A DNA stretch of 64,000 nt from Bugula neritina. Taxonomy: Eukaryota; Bryozoa; Gymnolaemata; Cheilostomatida; Bugulidae. The position numbers were made by a program, and so were the translations under genes. Below the pieces are notes generated by a model that saw nothing but the letters and a program-made list of their open reading frames with translations, was not told where the DNA came from and ran no database searches. Positions 23,906 through 35,140 of this stretch are shown here, piece after piece. Numbering within the stretch: position 1 is the first letter of the stretch; each line of letters starts with the position of its first letter. The DNA is taken from NCBI GenBank assembly GCA_964035545.1, contig OZ037766.1, positions 23,362,767 to 23,426,766 on the forward strand, read 5' to 3'.

Positions 23906-25178
23906 GAAGAGCTCAAGATGTTTCTCAATCTAGATCACACCATGTGTGAATAATGGTTTACCTATAAAGTTAAATGACAACAGTTCTGGTTGAAGTAATA
24001 AAAACTATACTTTGTATATTTCTGGTTCACCTAAGCCTTGTTATTTACACACTTTTGGGACTGCCACTTTCAGAATAATGAGTTAAAAAAAACTATAACT
24101 ATATAGTCTGGCAGAAAAATGCCAATTTTTGACTTAGGTTCGCAACCCCGGATAAAGTTTTTTTCTCTCCTGATTATTCAAATATAGGGTCTAGGTAAAT
24201 GTTTCCAGGTGGGTGTGGACTTCTTACCCTTGAGCATTTTGAGAAATTCAAGATGGCCGCCAGGCACCAAACGATTTTTTTCTAATTCAAATGTACCTAC
24301 CCATTGGGGCTAAATTTAAGGTTCCAATGCTTTGAAATCTTTAGAAATTAATATAATAAAGATGCATGTGCATTATTGAGTAATAGGCAAATGATACCCA
24401 AGGGTAACTAAGCTAAGCCTTAATAATTCATTTTAGCCTTGCCGTGTTTATAAATTCCTTGCATCTCTGCATCAGTTTGTTTTAACTTCATGAAAATTTA
24501 CTATATGGTGTGATTTTATATGCTGATTACAAATATGTCCACCGAATAAAGCTGAAAAGGGTTCTGCAAACTTAAAATGCAACGTCATTGCCATATGAGC
24601 TATAAATAGCAATTTATTTCAAACTAGCATGCCTATCAAAAAGGTTTGTTGAGCTGCCAACTTAATGGTTATTTTCAGTTTTAAAACTTTAGCTATGTTT
24701 TTTAAAGTTATAAAAAGGGGTTAACAACCTTAATAACACAGCACCATGGCTTCTTAACATAATTTAATTGCTTTATTATTGACGCATCATTTATCTGACA
24801 TTTTTGCTTTCGAAAACTATTTCTACAATCAGCACATTCGACTTTTCCTCTAAAAGCATTTGTAAACAGTTTTTTTAGGAATGAAAATGTATTTCATGCT
24901 GGGGGAAGTAATACATCTATTAGAACAGCGGTTTCCTACCTTTTTCATACCAATCCCCTTTCATTAACGTTTACTATTAATTTCTCTCCTTTTAATGACA
25001 TATGTTGGGTGCACTGGAACACTAATAGCTGAAAGTGATTTGGTAGAAATAGTTAATTCTACTTTTGGTGGTTTCTCCAAAATGCTAAATAGAAAGAGTT
25101 TCCCTAGAATGTACGAGGTTTGAGAATATTGGTGGGAGAACTGTTAAAGCTAGTCATGATGAAAGTGTAATCACTAGC

Positions 25179-25589
25179 ATGAAAGACCTTGAAAAGATGT
25201 TGATTAAGATTGCAGAGAGCTCAATAACAGCAAAACTGTGGGTCATGTGCTTTATTGGACCAATTTTTATCAACACCCACATCATAGCTGTTAGAGAAGG
25301 AGACTGGGCCTTACACCTAGCAATGGAAGAGGAAATGCACTATCTGCACAGCATGGAGGTCATGCCCCAAGATGTAAGGATTGAATTCGCGGCTGGTAAC
25401 CACACAATGCATCATAAACGCGGCCAGCTCGACGGCATCTGCTCGAACATGACCATTGAGGTGACCTTCGTGAGATTTGGTCACAGCAAGGGGAAGTCAT
25501 TGGCATCACCACTAAATCTGAACCTCTCAAGGTGTGGGTGTACAGCACTTTTGCATGCAACAAGATACAATAAGGCCTCAGTGACATGA
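25179..25589 (+). pseudogene. Fragment of an uncharacterised multicopy invertebrate protein
   Basis: A 136-codon frame with REGDWALHLAMEEEM followed by EFAAGNHTMHHKRG and DMTIEVTFVRFGHS-like residues. The spacing resembles a block I recall from high-copy, transposon-associated invertebrate proteins (W-x-L-H-L, then G-x-H-x-x-x-R). Flanking sequence is broken. The assignment is by memory of a pattern and is weak. Confidence 0.35.
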
Positions 25590-25859
25590 AGAATGAGTCT
25601 GAAATAAATGCTTTCACTACTCATAAGGATGAGATGCAATCAAGTATCCAATCTGATTCAAAGGACAGGGAGTCTGTCAAACGGAAGATTGAACTCTGCA
25701 ATGACCCACTCAAAAAATGATGCCACCCAGTGGCTCTTGTCAATATTGAAGCAGATGAGTGCAACTGAGATGCGGATGCTTTGACACATTTACAATATAA
25801 ATTGGGAAGACCATGTAACAAATGATAATATAAAGGAGGAGGCCAAAATAGAAGCCATC

Positions 25860-26100
25860 GCAATAGACATGAGGAGGAGACCTCCTCAATGGTATGAACA
25901 TGTGCGCAGAAGAGATAGGGAGGAAGATATTATAATGGTGGCTGAGATGAAGATATAGAGAAAGAGGAAGAAAGGGGCCAAAGAAAAGGTTAATGGATAC
26001 AGTGGAGGATGGCATACTGAAATGTGGCTTCTCAGATGAAGATGTTGACAATAGAATCAGATGACACTCTCTGATAGCACTTAGTGGCCTGCAAAACCAC
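25860..26100 (+). pseudogene. RTE-type non-LTR retrotransposon C-terminal tail relic
   Basis: Read with frameshifts, it shows WYEHVRRRDREED, then KGPKKRLMDTVEDG and SDEDVDNRIR. This arrangement (W-x-x-H-V-x-R-R-D, then G-R-P-x-x-R-x-x-D) is the typical end of RTE-like ORF2 proteins. Stops interrupt it. It lies inside the 24105-27732 element. Confidence 0.5.
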
Positions 26101-27809
26101 TACTCATCCTGGACCACAGCATACTAGGTGAGAAAGTCCAAGACAAGGTCCTATAATGAACAATTTGCTGCTTTCCCATGGCCTCTCAGGGGCAACAATG
26201 TAAAATATTGGAAAGGGAGTCATACTAAATGTCTTGGTAGAAGGAAAGTGTGATTTGGTGACACTAGTGCTTCTTTTCAGGATGACTATTCATACAAGCT
26301 ACCAAGTTTATGCTATGTTGCTACAATTATGCAAAGTGCTCCTTCATGACATCTACAAGACAAAAGGCTTGGGAAACCAAGGTCAGCAATGCTATTTGCG
26401 ATGTGCCTTTAACTTATGTACTTTGCCTCCTACAGATGAAGCTATTAGACAATGTCACCAGAGCACACCTCCAGGTAGCCATATGAAACTTCGGCATTAA
26501 ACCCACTATAGAACATTGGTAGGTGAAAGGGGATCTAATAGAATCTCTTTTCCCAAAAGAAGTAGAAAATGATGTTGTGCTTACACCAGACAGTATTATG
26601 AAGTGGATTATTTTAGTTAATTCAGTGTACACTCGACGACTCTAGCTTTTGGCGATTTTTTACAATTTAGCTGCTATTGTATATAGATTTTTGCCTCAAA
26701 CTATCAAAATTTTAACAAATAAAACTCTGAATAATTAAGGCTTTTCCAATTATGCATGATTTTCTATGTCTTTTCCTAATTTATTATTACATTGAGATAT
26801 TATATAGGCCGTGATGACTCACAAATATATATGTAGCTCGTATGACAATGACGCCGCGCTTAAATGTTGCAGGACCTCTTTCCAGTCATTTTTGTTATAC
26901 ATAGATAGAATCAGCAAAGTCTATTACTCCATATAGTAAATTTTCATGAACTTTGAGCAAACTTTAAATGGTTTGAGCATAATCTGATGATGTGTACTAA
27001 ATAAAGTAAAATAGCCCAAATTCATTAAATGCTCCTGTGGAGGCCAACAATCATGCAAAACAACAAGATATGGCTATTCTAGTACATCTATCCCATACAC
27101 AGAGTTCTGCCCTTGTGAAGCAGCAACAGGAGTGTGCTGCAATGAACTAACATTTCTAACAAATGCTAATGATAAAAAAAATGAAAAGGTGTTTAATATG
27201 AACATGAGTGAAAGTTTGTCGCATTTGTACAATTATAGATATGTTGCATTTTAACTTTAGCTGAGCAATATGCTGCCTCTGTATCTTTTTTCACTTTCTA
27301 TTCACTGGCAATAAGCAATGATTTTCTTTATATATTTGTCCAGTGTCCAAACAGTTATTCAAAAACCTTGTATCATTTCTCTGCACCATATGTGATGTTT
27401 TATTGAAGCAATTCCGATTTTTGAGCTGAGAAACATGTCTCTTGGCTTTTTATTTTGATTCCTTTTTCACTGGCATGACACATATTCATTCCAAAAATGC
27501 ACATCTATTTGAATCATCAAAAAAATTTTGTTTTTTCAACATAATATAGACTTTATGCCTACTAGATTACGATTTTTTCATAATTGGCGGCCATCTTGGA
27601 TTTCTCGAAATGCTCAAGGGTGGCAGGTCCACACCCACCTGGAAACATGTACCTGGACCCTCAAGATAAATAATCAAAAGAGAAAAAAACTTTATCCAAG
27701 ATTGCGAACCTAACCCCCAGTTCTGCCAGACTAATATGTTTCGTATGCCTAGGTATATAGCAAATGGTTAATGCTCTATGCTCTGTGCATAATATGATGT
27801 AAGCATTGT

Positions 27810-28564
27810 CACAGGATAGTTAAGGGCATCCTTACTAAGAATATCATAAATTTAGCTCACAATGTAGTCTAGGTTCTTGCTATAATATTGTTCTGTGGGT
27901 GGCATGCGTGTTGCCTGCCTGTGTATGTTTAGCCTAATATTAGACTATGACCAATAAACAGCAAGCTCAATTAGGGCTGCATTATATATCAACATTCCAT
28001 TGTGGCTACTCTATAAATGAATTACACACCAAGCTATTCACTAGCTTGTAGGCTAGCAGGTCTGCAATTAGTAATGGACAAGCCAATATCTTCTCATCTC
28101 TACGCGTTCACTGAAGCGTGAAGTGACGCGCAGTGCTTATTAGTAAAGAAAAATTATCTCATTTTCAGCGTATAAATCACTAATTTATAGAAAATCTATA
28201 AAAGCTATTGAAAACATTACAAAAACCGCGCTGCAGAAACATCTCAGGATTCCAACAGTGTTTTCTTTTTTCAGATATTATGTTTTCCTGCTGAGATATT
28301 TTACTGGGACTGACATGATGTTTTTTCAGCTAAAAATAGGAGAAAAAGGGTAGTTTTTTGTCTGTAGCTTGGCCAAAAAATGGAAAATTAAAAATTCCAA
28401 AAAAACCGCGCTGAGGAAGAAAGCTATCTACAACATAGTTTTTAAATTTTTATTCTAGCATAATTAGGTAAGATTTTATTTTACTGGGACTGATTTCTTA
28501 TATGATAACAATGCATCATCGGCATAGCAGCTAGAACTAAAAGGTTGCCCTTAACTATCCTGTG
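27810..28564. mobile_element. 755-bp MITE with perfect 18-bp TIRs
   Basis: CACAGGATAGTTAAGGGC at 27810 has a perfect inverse at 28547-28564. The copy E intron lacks the insert. Inside are two related segments with AAACCGCGCTG and TATTTTACTGGGACTG (28225-28320 and 28405-28495). The left half (27840-28140) resembles the core of the 6914-7985 element. No coding capacity. The target duplication is unclear. Confidence 0.65.
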
Positions 28565-28608
28565 GTAATTCGTTAGCTGAGAATAAGAAAAACATGATAA
28601 AAGCTTAC

Positions 28609-28665
28609 TTTGACTACATGGTTGAGCGAAGTCTCCAAACATTATTTTCTCTATGCTGATTTTTG
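28609..28665 (-). CDS. Exon e8, copy D
   Basis: 57 nt, phase 1 to 1, encoding FGDFAQPCSQ. Splice sites TAG and GTAAGC are intact. Confidence 0.55.
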
Positions 28666-29142
28666 CTAAAAAAAAGTCACCAGAAGTTAGGACTGTTCAC
28701 AATGAGACCATAACATAAAAACGTAGCTATCGAAATTATCAGCCAATATATTGGAACTATAATAATAAATCGCATAATCAGATGAACGAGTTTAAAGTTG
28801 CATGAAGGTATAAAGGCAATTTTAAACATGGACATTTATTGCTTTCGGAAAATGGACTGCTCAGCGAGAGTAAAAAAATTTTGGTAAATTTTACTGCAGC
28901 TAGTCTTGTAAAGATGTAGTGTGCAAAATCTCAGTTTTAAAATGTATACAGTTTACCTGTATACAAGTTTCTAAACATTTTGAACAAGTTGTGCTTGCCA
29001 AACGTCATTAGAAGCTTTTTAAATTAATCATGGCATAAAATGACAGTGTAAGTTACTAATTTGGACATTAGGACGGCTACAGCAATAACACTAATATAAA
29101 CACAAGTTACAAAAGTACAAAGTTACATAGAGTAATACATAC

Positions 29143-29241
29143 AGAGGCAACCTTCGATGACATGGGATGATTGAATAGATTCTTGGCGTTCACTTCGTGT
29201 GGCAAGCATATTTGTAATCATGACTTTACAATTGGCAGGAA
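29143..29241 (-). CDS. Exon e7, copy D
   Basis: 99 nt encoding NMLATRSERQESIQSSH. Acceptor TATAG, donor GTATGT. The palindrome-rich insertion begins 25 bp from the acceptor. Confidence 0.55.
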
Positions 29242-29266
29242 CTATAATAAAACATAACACAGTATT

Positions 29267-29652
29267 GTGGTAAATTTATGTTGTGTGTGTGTGTCCTTTG
29301 TTGCCGAGATCGGTGCTTCGGTCCTCCGAAACACCGATATGCCGATTCTCGGCATATCGGAATACCGAAGTACCGAAATGCCGGATTCGGCATTTCGGAT
29401 TCCCGAAGTACCGATATTCGGTATTTCGGGCCTCCGATCTCGGCAAACAAAGGAATGTCTTTGTCCTGCATGTATATAAAAGCCAGCGAGTTCCAGTATA
29501 GTTCAGTCTACTACTGGAGCTCGCTGGATAAAGACCATTGATTCACTCGGACTATACTACAATAAAGATTATCTACATTTACCTTATTTCTCGCCTTGTT
29601 TCTCATACAAGCATGTAACAGCACTAGTTTCATTCACAATCCACAAAACTAT
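29267..29652 (+). mobile_element. Palindrome-rich LTR-like insertion
   Basis: Copy E lacks this segment, and CACAGTATT lies on both sides (29258-29266 and 29653-29661). Inside is an LTR-like stretch (TGTTGTGTG at 29279 to ATGTAACA at 29620) with a TATATAAAAG promoter box near 29470 and AATAAAG near 29560. 29297-29455 is a nested inverted repeat of CCGAAA/TCGGCA motifs closed by GCCGAGATCGG and its inverse. A second hairpin pairs CCAGCGAGTTCCAGTA (29482) with TACTGGAGCTCGCTGG. I read it as a solo LTR or similar regulatory end of an element. Confidence 0.5.
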
Positions 29653-29757
29653 CACAGTATTATGAAGGCTAATATAGACTGAAAAGTAGCTCATTAGTTG
29701 CAACAAAATTTAACTGAAGAGAATGGGATGTTTTTAAACAAGTTACAGAATGATCAT

Positions 29758-29761
29758 ATAG
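29758..29761. repeat. Left ATAG target duplication of the copy-D Ty3/gypsy element
   Basis: ATAG here and at 34236-34239 flank two 396-bp LTRs exactly. Copy E shows the corresponding uninterrupted site near 41845. Confidence 0.7.
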
Positions 29762-30157
29762 TATCGTGAATTTACGATTCACTATAATTAGTAGGTCCAC
29801 TTATTCAAAGCCACTTCACCAGGTTTATTAAAAATTGAATAGAATTTACTATTTACAAATTATACAGCAATAAAAATTATTAACACTAATGTACACGATT
29901 ACATAACAGAGAGTTATTTATACACAATTTTACATGATTAAGATCCAGTCCACTCTGTCGGCCAAGCCGCCTAACAAGTTTCCACTATACATTGGCAGCT
30001 CCGCCTACTACTAGTTGTTATCTTCATCCCATTGGTAGTCACGGTGGTACCATCATAACGACATGATGCTGACTGCATCATGTATCAGTCCGATATAAAG
30101 TTATCCTTTCGATATAAAAGCTAACCAAGCGGGAACACAATACTGAAACTCTTTACA
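29762..30157 (-). repeat. 3' LTR of the copy-D Ty3/gypsy element
   Basis: On the minus strand it begins TGTAAAGAGTTT. It is matched over its whole 396-bp length by 33840-34235. Confidence 0.85.
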
Positions 30158-30175
30158 TCCTCCCCACCTATCAAA
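30158..30175 (-). other. Polypurine tract
   Basis: GATAGGTGGGGAGGA directly precedes the 3' LTR on the minus strand. The related element has GATAGGTGTGGCGAG in the same place. Confidence 0.55.
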
Positions 30176-30629
30176 AAGTACACTCTTCTCAACTAGTACA
30201 TAATTGAAAAAGAATATATAATAAAAGATAATAATAAAACAGAATATAACATAATATAAGTACTCTACTAGTTTACAGCAATAATTACATAACGCACAAT
30301 ATATTTACATCATCGCCACCGAGAATGAGTATAAGTTGCTATCAGTCCAAGTAGGGAGAGACGGGGGGGGGGAGAGGAGAAGGAAAAGGTGAGTCAGTCG
30401 AGATGAGGTATGAAGAAGTCCGGGTCACCAAATTTTTTTGTTAGTCTTTCTTCAAGTCTCGTCTGTAATTGGTCAACTTAGCCGCCGCCCGCTTTTGTTC
30501 TTTACAGAGACAGGCCATACGTCTCTGTAGCTTCTTTATATCCATCAAAAGGGAGTAAAAAGAGACTAATCTGGAATAGTGCTTTCGTCAGTCGTGTCAC
30601 GGGTACCCCTCTTTTTTTTCTTTCGGTTA

Positions 30630-31662
30630 CTATGTAGGATGGAGGTAGCTGTGGTCGGAGGGTGAGATCCTCCCTCTACTGTTCGTCCTGAGCGGGATAC
30701 TAGAACTCGGAGGGGCGGTGTAACTATCTCTGGAGTCGGTGCGGTCGATGTTGTATCTATAGTCGGGGGGAGGGTCAGTGTCAGAGTCACTCTCTACAGT
30801 TAGTCGGGTCGGGGGAAATTGAGTCATTAATGCTTGTCCTCTGTCCGGTGCAGTCACGTGAGGCAGTATAAGATCCCTAAACTCAGTGTAGGAGTCAGCA
30901 TCAACTTCATACAAATGTCCAGTATAACGGTTTTGTGTTCTTTGGTGTTGGAGTATGGCGTACCTGTAGAAGTGATAAACTCCACAGGGACAAAATGTCA
31001 CAGTAAAATGTTGGGGTACGTGGATCTTCAGTCGTTTCATGGTGGAGAAAGTCTGTCTACATTCGCTACATCGCCGTTTGTCATCAGTCCCTATAATGGC
31101 TTGTATGAGGGTTCCCGTCCGTCTAGTAGTCCAAGTCGTACGCCATAGTAATGCTTGTGGCAAATCAAGAAGTCGGTCAGTCGTCTTAGTTGGTTCAGTC
31201 ATGTCTACTTGCATTACAGTCTGTTCAGTCAGTGTAGTCGGTTGATCTGACACTGTTGACAAGTGAATGTCGGACAACATGTCCAACTCTGCCTCTGACA
31301 TGTTGTCCCATGTTGTAATAAAGGTATCTAGTAGAGCCTGTATCTCTGCGGATACAGATTCAGTCTCACCTGCAATAGAGTATTTAAATTTATCGTACTA
31401 ACTTTGAATCACTCTTTATGCATGGGACTCCCTTCTTCAGTGTGATACTGACACCTGAATCACACAGTCTATTAACCCACTGATCGCAAAATTAGCTGGG
31501 CCGACTCTCCCACTCTAGTCGTCAATGCATCGCCTGACATTAGGAGTTTCAACTTTATTGTTATGACAAAGCGAGACTGATATCGGCTACTAGAATAAAT
31601 TTTAATTAGGTAATAGAATTTCTAGTAAACTCACCCTCCAAAGCAGTTGCTGCATCAGCCAT
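30630..31662 (-). CDS. Retroelement accessory gene: spliced C2H2 zinc-finger protein
   Basis: Leader exon 31635-31662 (ATG plus 9 codons, phase 1), intron 31370-31634 (GTGAGT to TTGCAG), main exon 31369-30630. The join is in frame with the 223-codon open frame starting at 31301. That frame contains a standard finger (C-x2-C-x12-H-x3-H at CSEC to HVPQH) and a second C-x-C-x12-H group, then an acidic and Ser/Pro-rich tail. It lies downstream of pol, where env or accessory genes sit in LTR elements. The same leader/intron layout occurs at 59822-60085. Role unknown. Nucleic-acid binding is inferred from the finger only. Confidence 0.6.
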
Positions 31663-31896
31663 GACGTTTGCTGTCTGTTTATATAAGGCTCCTAGTAGCC
31701 AAGTTTATTTACTGCAAAAGACGTGCTGTCTGTTTGCTGGTTGTAATTGGAAAAAGCGCTCACAGCTAGAATGGTTATGTAACACCCTATGCCCTATTGA
31801 GTTAGCTTTGCTCTGCTGACCTTTTCTATTCGCCACTGGGCAGCATACTATCAATTACTTTGCCCCCCCAAACTTTTCTTTGCACATGTCGACATG

Positions 31897-32735
31897 CTAT
31901 AAAATGCTATGCATGTCGACCAAGTCGCACAAGAAGTCTCTCAAATAAGATGGTGGCGTCCTAGTACGTTGGCTACGTTTCAACTGTACTGGGTAATTTG
32001 CTGCTACTTGTGACTCTACCACCACGAGTGGTGTCACCAGTACGAGGAGGGGGGTCCACCAGTACGAGTGGTTCCCTCTCAGCTGCCTCTTCCTTGTGAA
32101 TTTGAGAAAATTCCATTTCATCCGGGGCGACAGGCGTGTCAGCCAGCTCCACTGGTGGCGGGGCCGGCTCAAACCAATCTTCCGGTGTGTCGGCCGCCTT
32201 CTCCTGGAGTAAGGTGTACTACTGTAAGCTCGCATGATTTGCAGCAGTACCAAGTCCCACTCTTCTTGGCTCTTACCAATAAGTAGGCTTCTCAGTGAGT
32301 CCCTTAGCATTCGGTTGTTCCGCTCAACAACCCCATCCCCTTACCGTCGTCCGACTCTGGTTTACCCATCACGTTTTACAGAGATCGCTCAAAAGTTGCG
32401 ACTGAAACTGGGCGCACTGATCAGAGTGTATTTGTTCCAGCAAGCCGAAATAACAAAATAGTTGCTGATCTTAGGCTCTGGCCACCGGGGGGGCTGACGC
32501 ATCTGGAATAGCCAGCGCATCAGTCCACCGCGTGAAATGGTCAGTTAACACCAGTATCCATTTATTACCTCCCACTCTCGTGGGCATGGGACCTACCAGA
32601 TCTACAGCAATTACCTGCCACAGACAACCGGCTTGGAGGCAGCGCCTCCCTGTGGTCTCAGTGGAGCGGCCATGCTTACTAGCTTGGCATACTTCACACT
32701 TCCGCAGCCGGAGTCGGACATCCCGGGTCATACCG
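31897..32735 (-). pseudogene. Integrase and pol C-terminus remnants
   Basis: 32735-32471 has the zinc-binding end CEVCQASKHGRS, the first catalytic Asp context (AVDLVGPMPT) and LTDHFTRW. 32310-31897 has SLRSLLIGKSQEEWD and the tail RTRTPPSYLRDF. Frameshifts separate the pieces and the second and third catalytic residues are not in one frame. Confidence 0.7.
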
Positions 32736-33028
32736 GGCCAAAACCACTAGAGTTGAAGACACCTAATCACCCGCCCAGCTCCTGCATGAGCCTGCTTATA
32801 GGTGTCCCAGATCAACTCCCGCCACAGAGCAAAAGGACAGACTACCCTCACGCGTTCACGGCGATTTGTGCCGGTTGCCAACGTTATCGTTATTAAAGTC
32901 AATGTGGCACCTGTGTCGCTTCAGAAATGGCATGCCCAAGATGGCATCCTCCTTGAATTGACTGACAATAAAGTTGCCGCTGATCATCTGATCACAGACT
33001 GTGCGAAGTGCCCACCACTACCACAACT

Positions 33029-33839
33029 TCAGCATATGGGGCCCCGCCTGCCGTCGACAGCTGCCGGCGCCCTGGTGGGTCGCTCGACTGTCGACTGTTG
33101 GCGTAGTTGCCTGATTTCGGCTAACAGCTCGCGAACCAAGCTTGTGGTCAAGCTAGTAGGCTCGTCGGCTGCCGCCGTGGCGACATGTACAGTCGTCTTG
33201 ACCAACGACGTTGACGTCGACACGTCGTCGTCGGCCTTGACCTGCTGCACTGTTGTCTCAGGCTGTCACGTACCGTCGGTTTGAAAATAAGCATTTCCAA
33301 GCCTGAGAGCTTGCTCCATGGTCTCAACCTCAGCTGCCCACAGGTGTTGCTTCAGCCCTAGGGTGTTAACAGACTGGAGGAAAGCATCTAGTGCCAAAAT
33401 CTGCTGACCATTTGCAGGCAAGTCACCATAAGCGACTTGTGCTAGCCGTTCTACTACGGTTGCGTGCTCTCGGAAGGTTGTCTTAAGATTTCTCCTAAGT
33501 CTGAGCTCTCAATGCCTCAAAAATATTGCCGAAATCCTGGCTTATCCCATAGGGTTTAGCCGGCCCTGTCAGACACAACCGTAGCTGGATCAGAGTAACT
33601 CTGGCAGGTCATCGACAGATGGCGGCCACATCACTGAACTCAGTGATAAATTGCTCCACATCCTCTTCTTCTGAGAAGATGGGAGCATGTAAATGATACC
33701 TGTCCATAGGCAGCGCTGAGCCGCCTATGTCGTCCTCCATCGCTACCGGTTCCTGACCGGGTATGTCCTCGTCGCCGGCCATCTCTTACTCTCTGGCTAG
33801 GAGCATTTTCAACAAGAAGGATCTCACCGCTGCCATCAC
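33029..33839 (-). pseudogene. Gag remnant and primer-binding site
   Basis: The primer-like site TGATGGCAGCGGTG (33838-33825) lies one base inside the 5' LTR. Two broken frames follow: 33855-33640, rich in Arg and Gly, and 33250-33029, with a leucine-rich LVRELLAEIRQLRQQ segment of likely coiled-coil type. The assignment to gag is positional. Confidence 0.5.
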
Positions 33840-34235
33840 TGTTATGAATATACAATTCACTATTATTAGTGGGTCTACTTATTCAAAGCCACTTCACTAG
33901 GTTTATCACGAATTGAATAGAATTTATTATTTACAAATTATACAGCAATAAACGTTACTAACACTAATGTACACTATTACATAACAGAGAGTGATTTATA
34001 CACAACTTTACATGATTAAGATTCAATCCGCTCTGCCGGCCAAGCTGCCTAACAAGTTTCCACTATACATTGGCAGCTCTGCCCACTACTAGTTATTATC
34101 TTCATCCCATTGGTTGTCACGGTAGTGCCATCATAACGACATGATGCTGGCTGCATCATGTATCAGTCTGATATAGAGTTATCCTGTCGAAATAAAAGCT
34201 AACTAAGTGGGAACACAATACTAAAACTCTTTACG
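33840..34235 (-). repeat. 5' LTR of the copy-D Ty3/gypsy element
   Basis: 396 bp, ends TGTTATG...TTTACG on the plus strand. The outermost base has drifted from the expected A. Confidence 0.85.
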
Positions 34236-34545
34236 ATAGCTCTAAAAACTTTTTATTCAATTATAATGTGTGATGAATTCTGTGAACTAGTTTGATGGGA
34301 CAAAGGCTTAACAATATTAAAGTTTTGCATCTTGAAAAAGAAACTTTTCATCACCATTAGGATTTCATTCTTTTCAAATGCAAGTGAAAGTGCAATTGTT
34401 TTTTGGTTCACAAAATAAAACTATCAAAGCAACAACAGAATCGCATTTATATCCTAAATTGATGATACCCAAGGAAGCGTGCTTGAATAGTTTTCAAATT
34501 TACATAATAGAATTTTTAATTATAGAGAGTTCGTAAAAAACTTAC

Positions 34546-34703
34546 TGCTAGAGACATTGTACCAGACAGATTGGAGAACTTGTTTCAAGCTGGATAAAGA
34601 AAATTTACGCCCAGCTTCTAAGTCATTGCCTTTGTGAGCGTGTAGTTCTGGAAACTTTGTAATAGTTGGTTCTTTGTTCTGCGGCTTTGACTGCAAATCA
34701 GCG
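34546..34703 (-). CDS. Exon e6, copy D
   Basis: 158 nt encoding ITKFPELHAHKGNDLEAGRK. Acceptor TTGTAG and donor GTAAGT are intact, and length equals copy E e6. Confidence 0.55.
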
Positions 34704-35074
34704 CTACAAGTAAACTGCACGTGTAGTCCACATATTAATACATCCATTTACCATACAGATGAATGGTGCACAGACTGGGTGGTAACTAAAGCAAATAAGA
34801 CTGTCAGGTGTACAAGAAAACAATGTAGCTGGCTTTTCCAGTTGGACATCATGCTTTGTAAATAAAAAGTTGTTGAATCAGTATTACTATAAATTTGCAT
34901 AAGATTATAATTGACTGATCAGACAATTTATTTAAGCCAATATTTATGTTATGTTTATTATTCCCAAATATTCACAATATACTATTAGGCTGTGGTGTGC
35001 TGCTTAGTTATTATTTTACCTCGTTTATTTTTACTTTTACAAGAGTGACAATAAAGATACACCTTGGCCTAGGC

Positions 35075-35140
35075 CCTAGGAGTTAGAGCTCTGGCTTACT
35101 AATCACAGGTTCAGTGGTTCAAACCTCAACATATACTATT
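35075..35140 (+). repeat. tRNA-like (SINE head) relic
   Basis: AGAGCTCTGGCTTACTAATC followed by GGTTCAAACC resembles a tRNA D-arm-to-B-box segment. A decayed copy is at 42365-42415 in the matching intron of copy E. No cloverleaf could be completed, so it is not called a tRNA gene. Confidence 0.35.

Larger units (their letters stand above)
24105..27732. mobile_element. 3.6-kb DNA element with long terminal inverted repeats
   Basis: AGTCTGGCAG at 24105 is matched by CTGCCAGACT ending at 27732. Similarity continues inward for about 170-190 bp on each side, including AAGATGGCCGCC near 24250 and its inverse near 27590. Copy E shows the uninterrupted intron (CTATATGTTTCG near 41005-41016), so the insert is well bounded. 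Target duplication is only 3-4 bp of AT sequence and ambiguous. Internal sequence includes two degenerate coding fragments (see entries). I cannot assign a superfamily. Confidence 0.65.
29762..34235 (-). mobile_element. Ty3/gypsy element, internally deleted, in copy D intron
   Basis: LTRs 29762-30157 (3') and 33840-34235 (5') are both 396 bp and differ at roughly 40 positions by eye (about 10%), so the insertion is old. Reading the minus strand, the order is 5' LTR, leucine-tRNA-type primer site, gag remnants, integrase and pol tail, intron-containing accessory gene, polypurine tract, 3' LTR. Protease, reverse transcriptase and RNase H are missing between about 32800 and 33030, and remaining frames are broken. 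It is GC-richer than its surroundings and related to the element at 58669-64000. Confidence 0.85.

Noticed and set aside
29226-29541. Four overlapping frames on both strands in the palindromic insertion
   Set aside because: An inverted-repeat sequence of CCGAAA units opens all frames symmetrically. No codon bias or domain supports any of them.
32802-33284. Plus-strand 160-codon frame within the copy-D retroelement
   Set aside because: Antisense to gag remnants in a GC-rich region. It has no motif and lies opposite a coiled-coil-like minus-strand frame.
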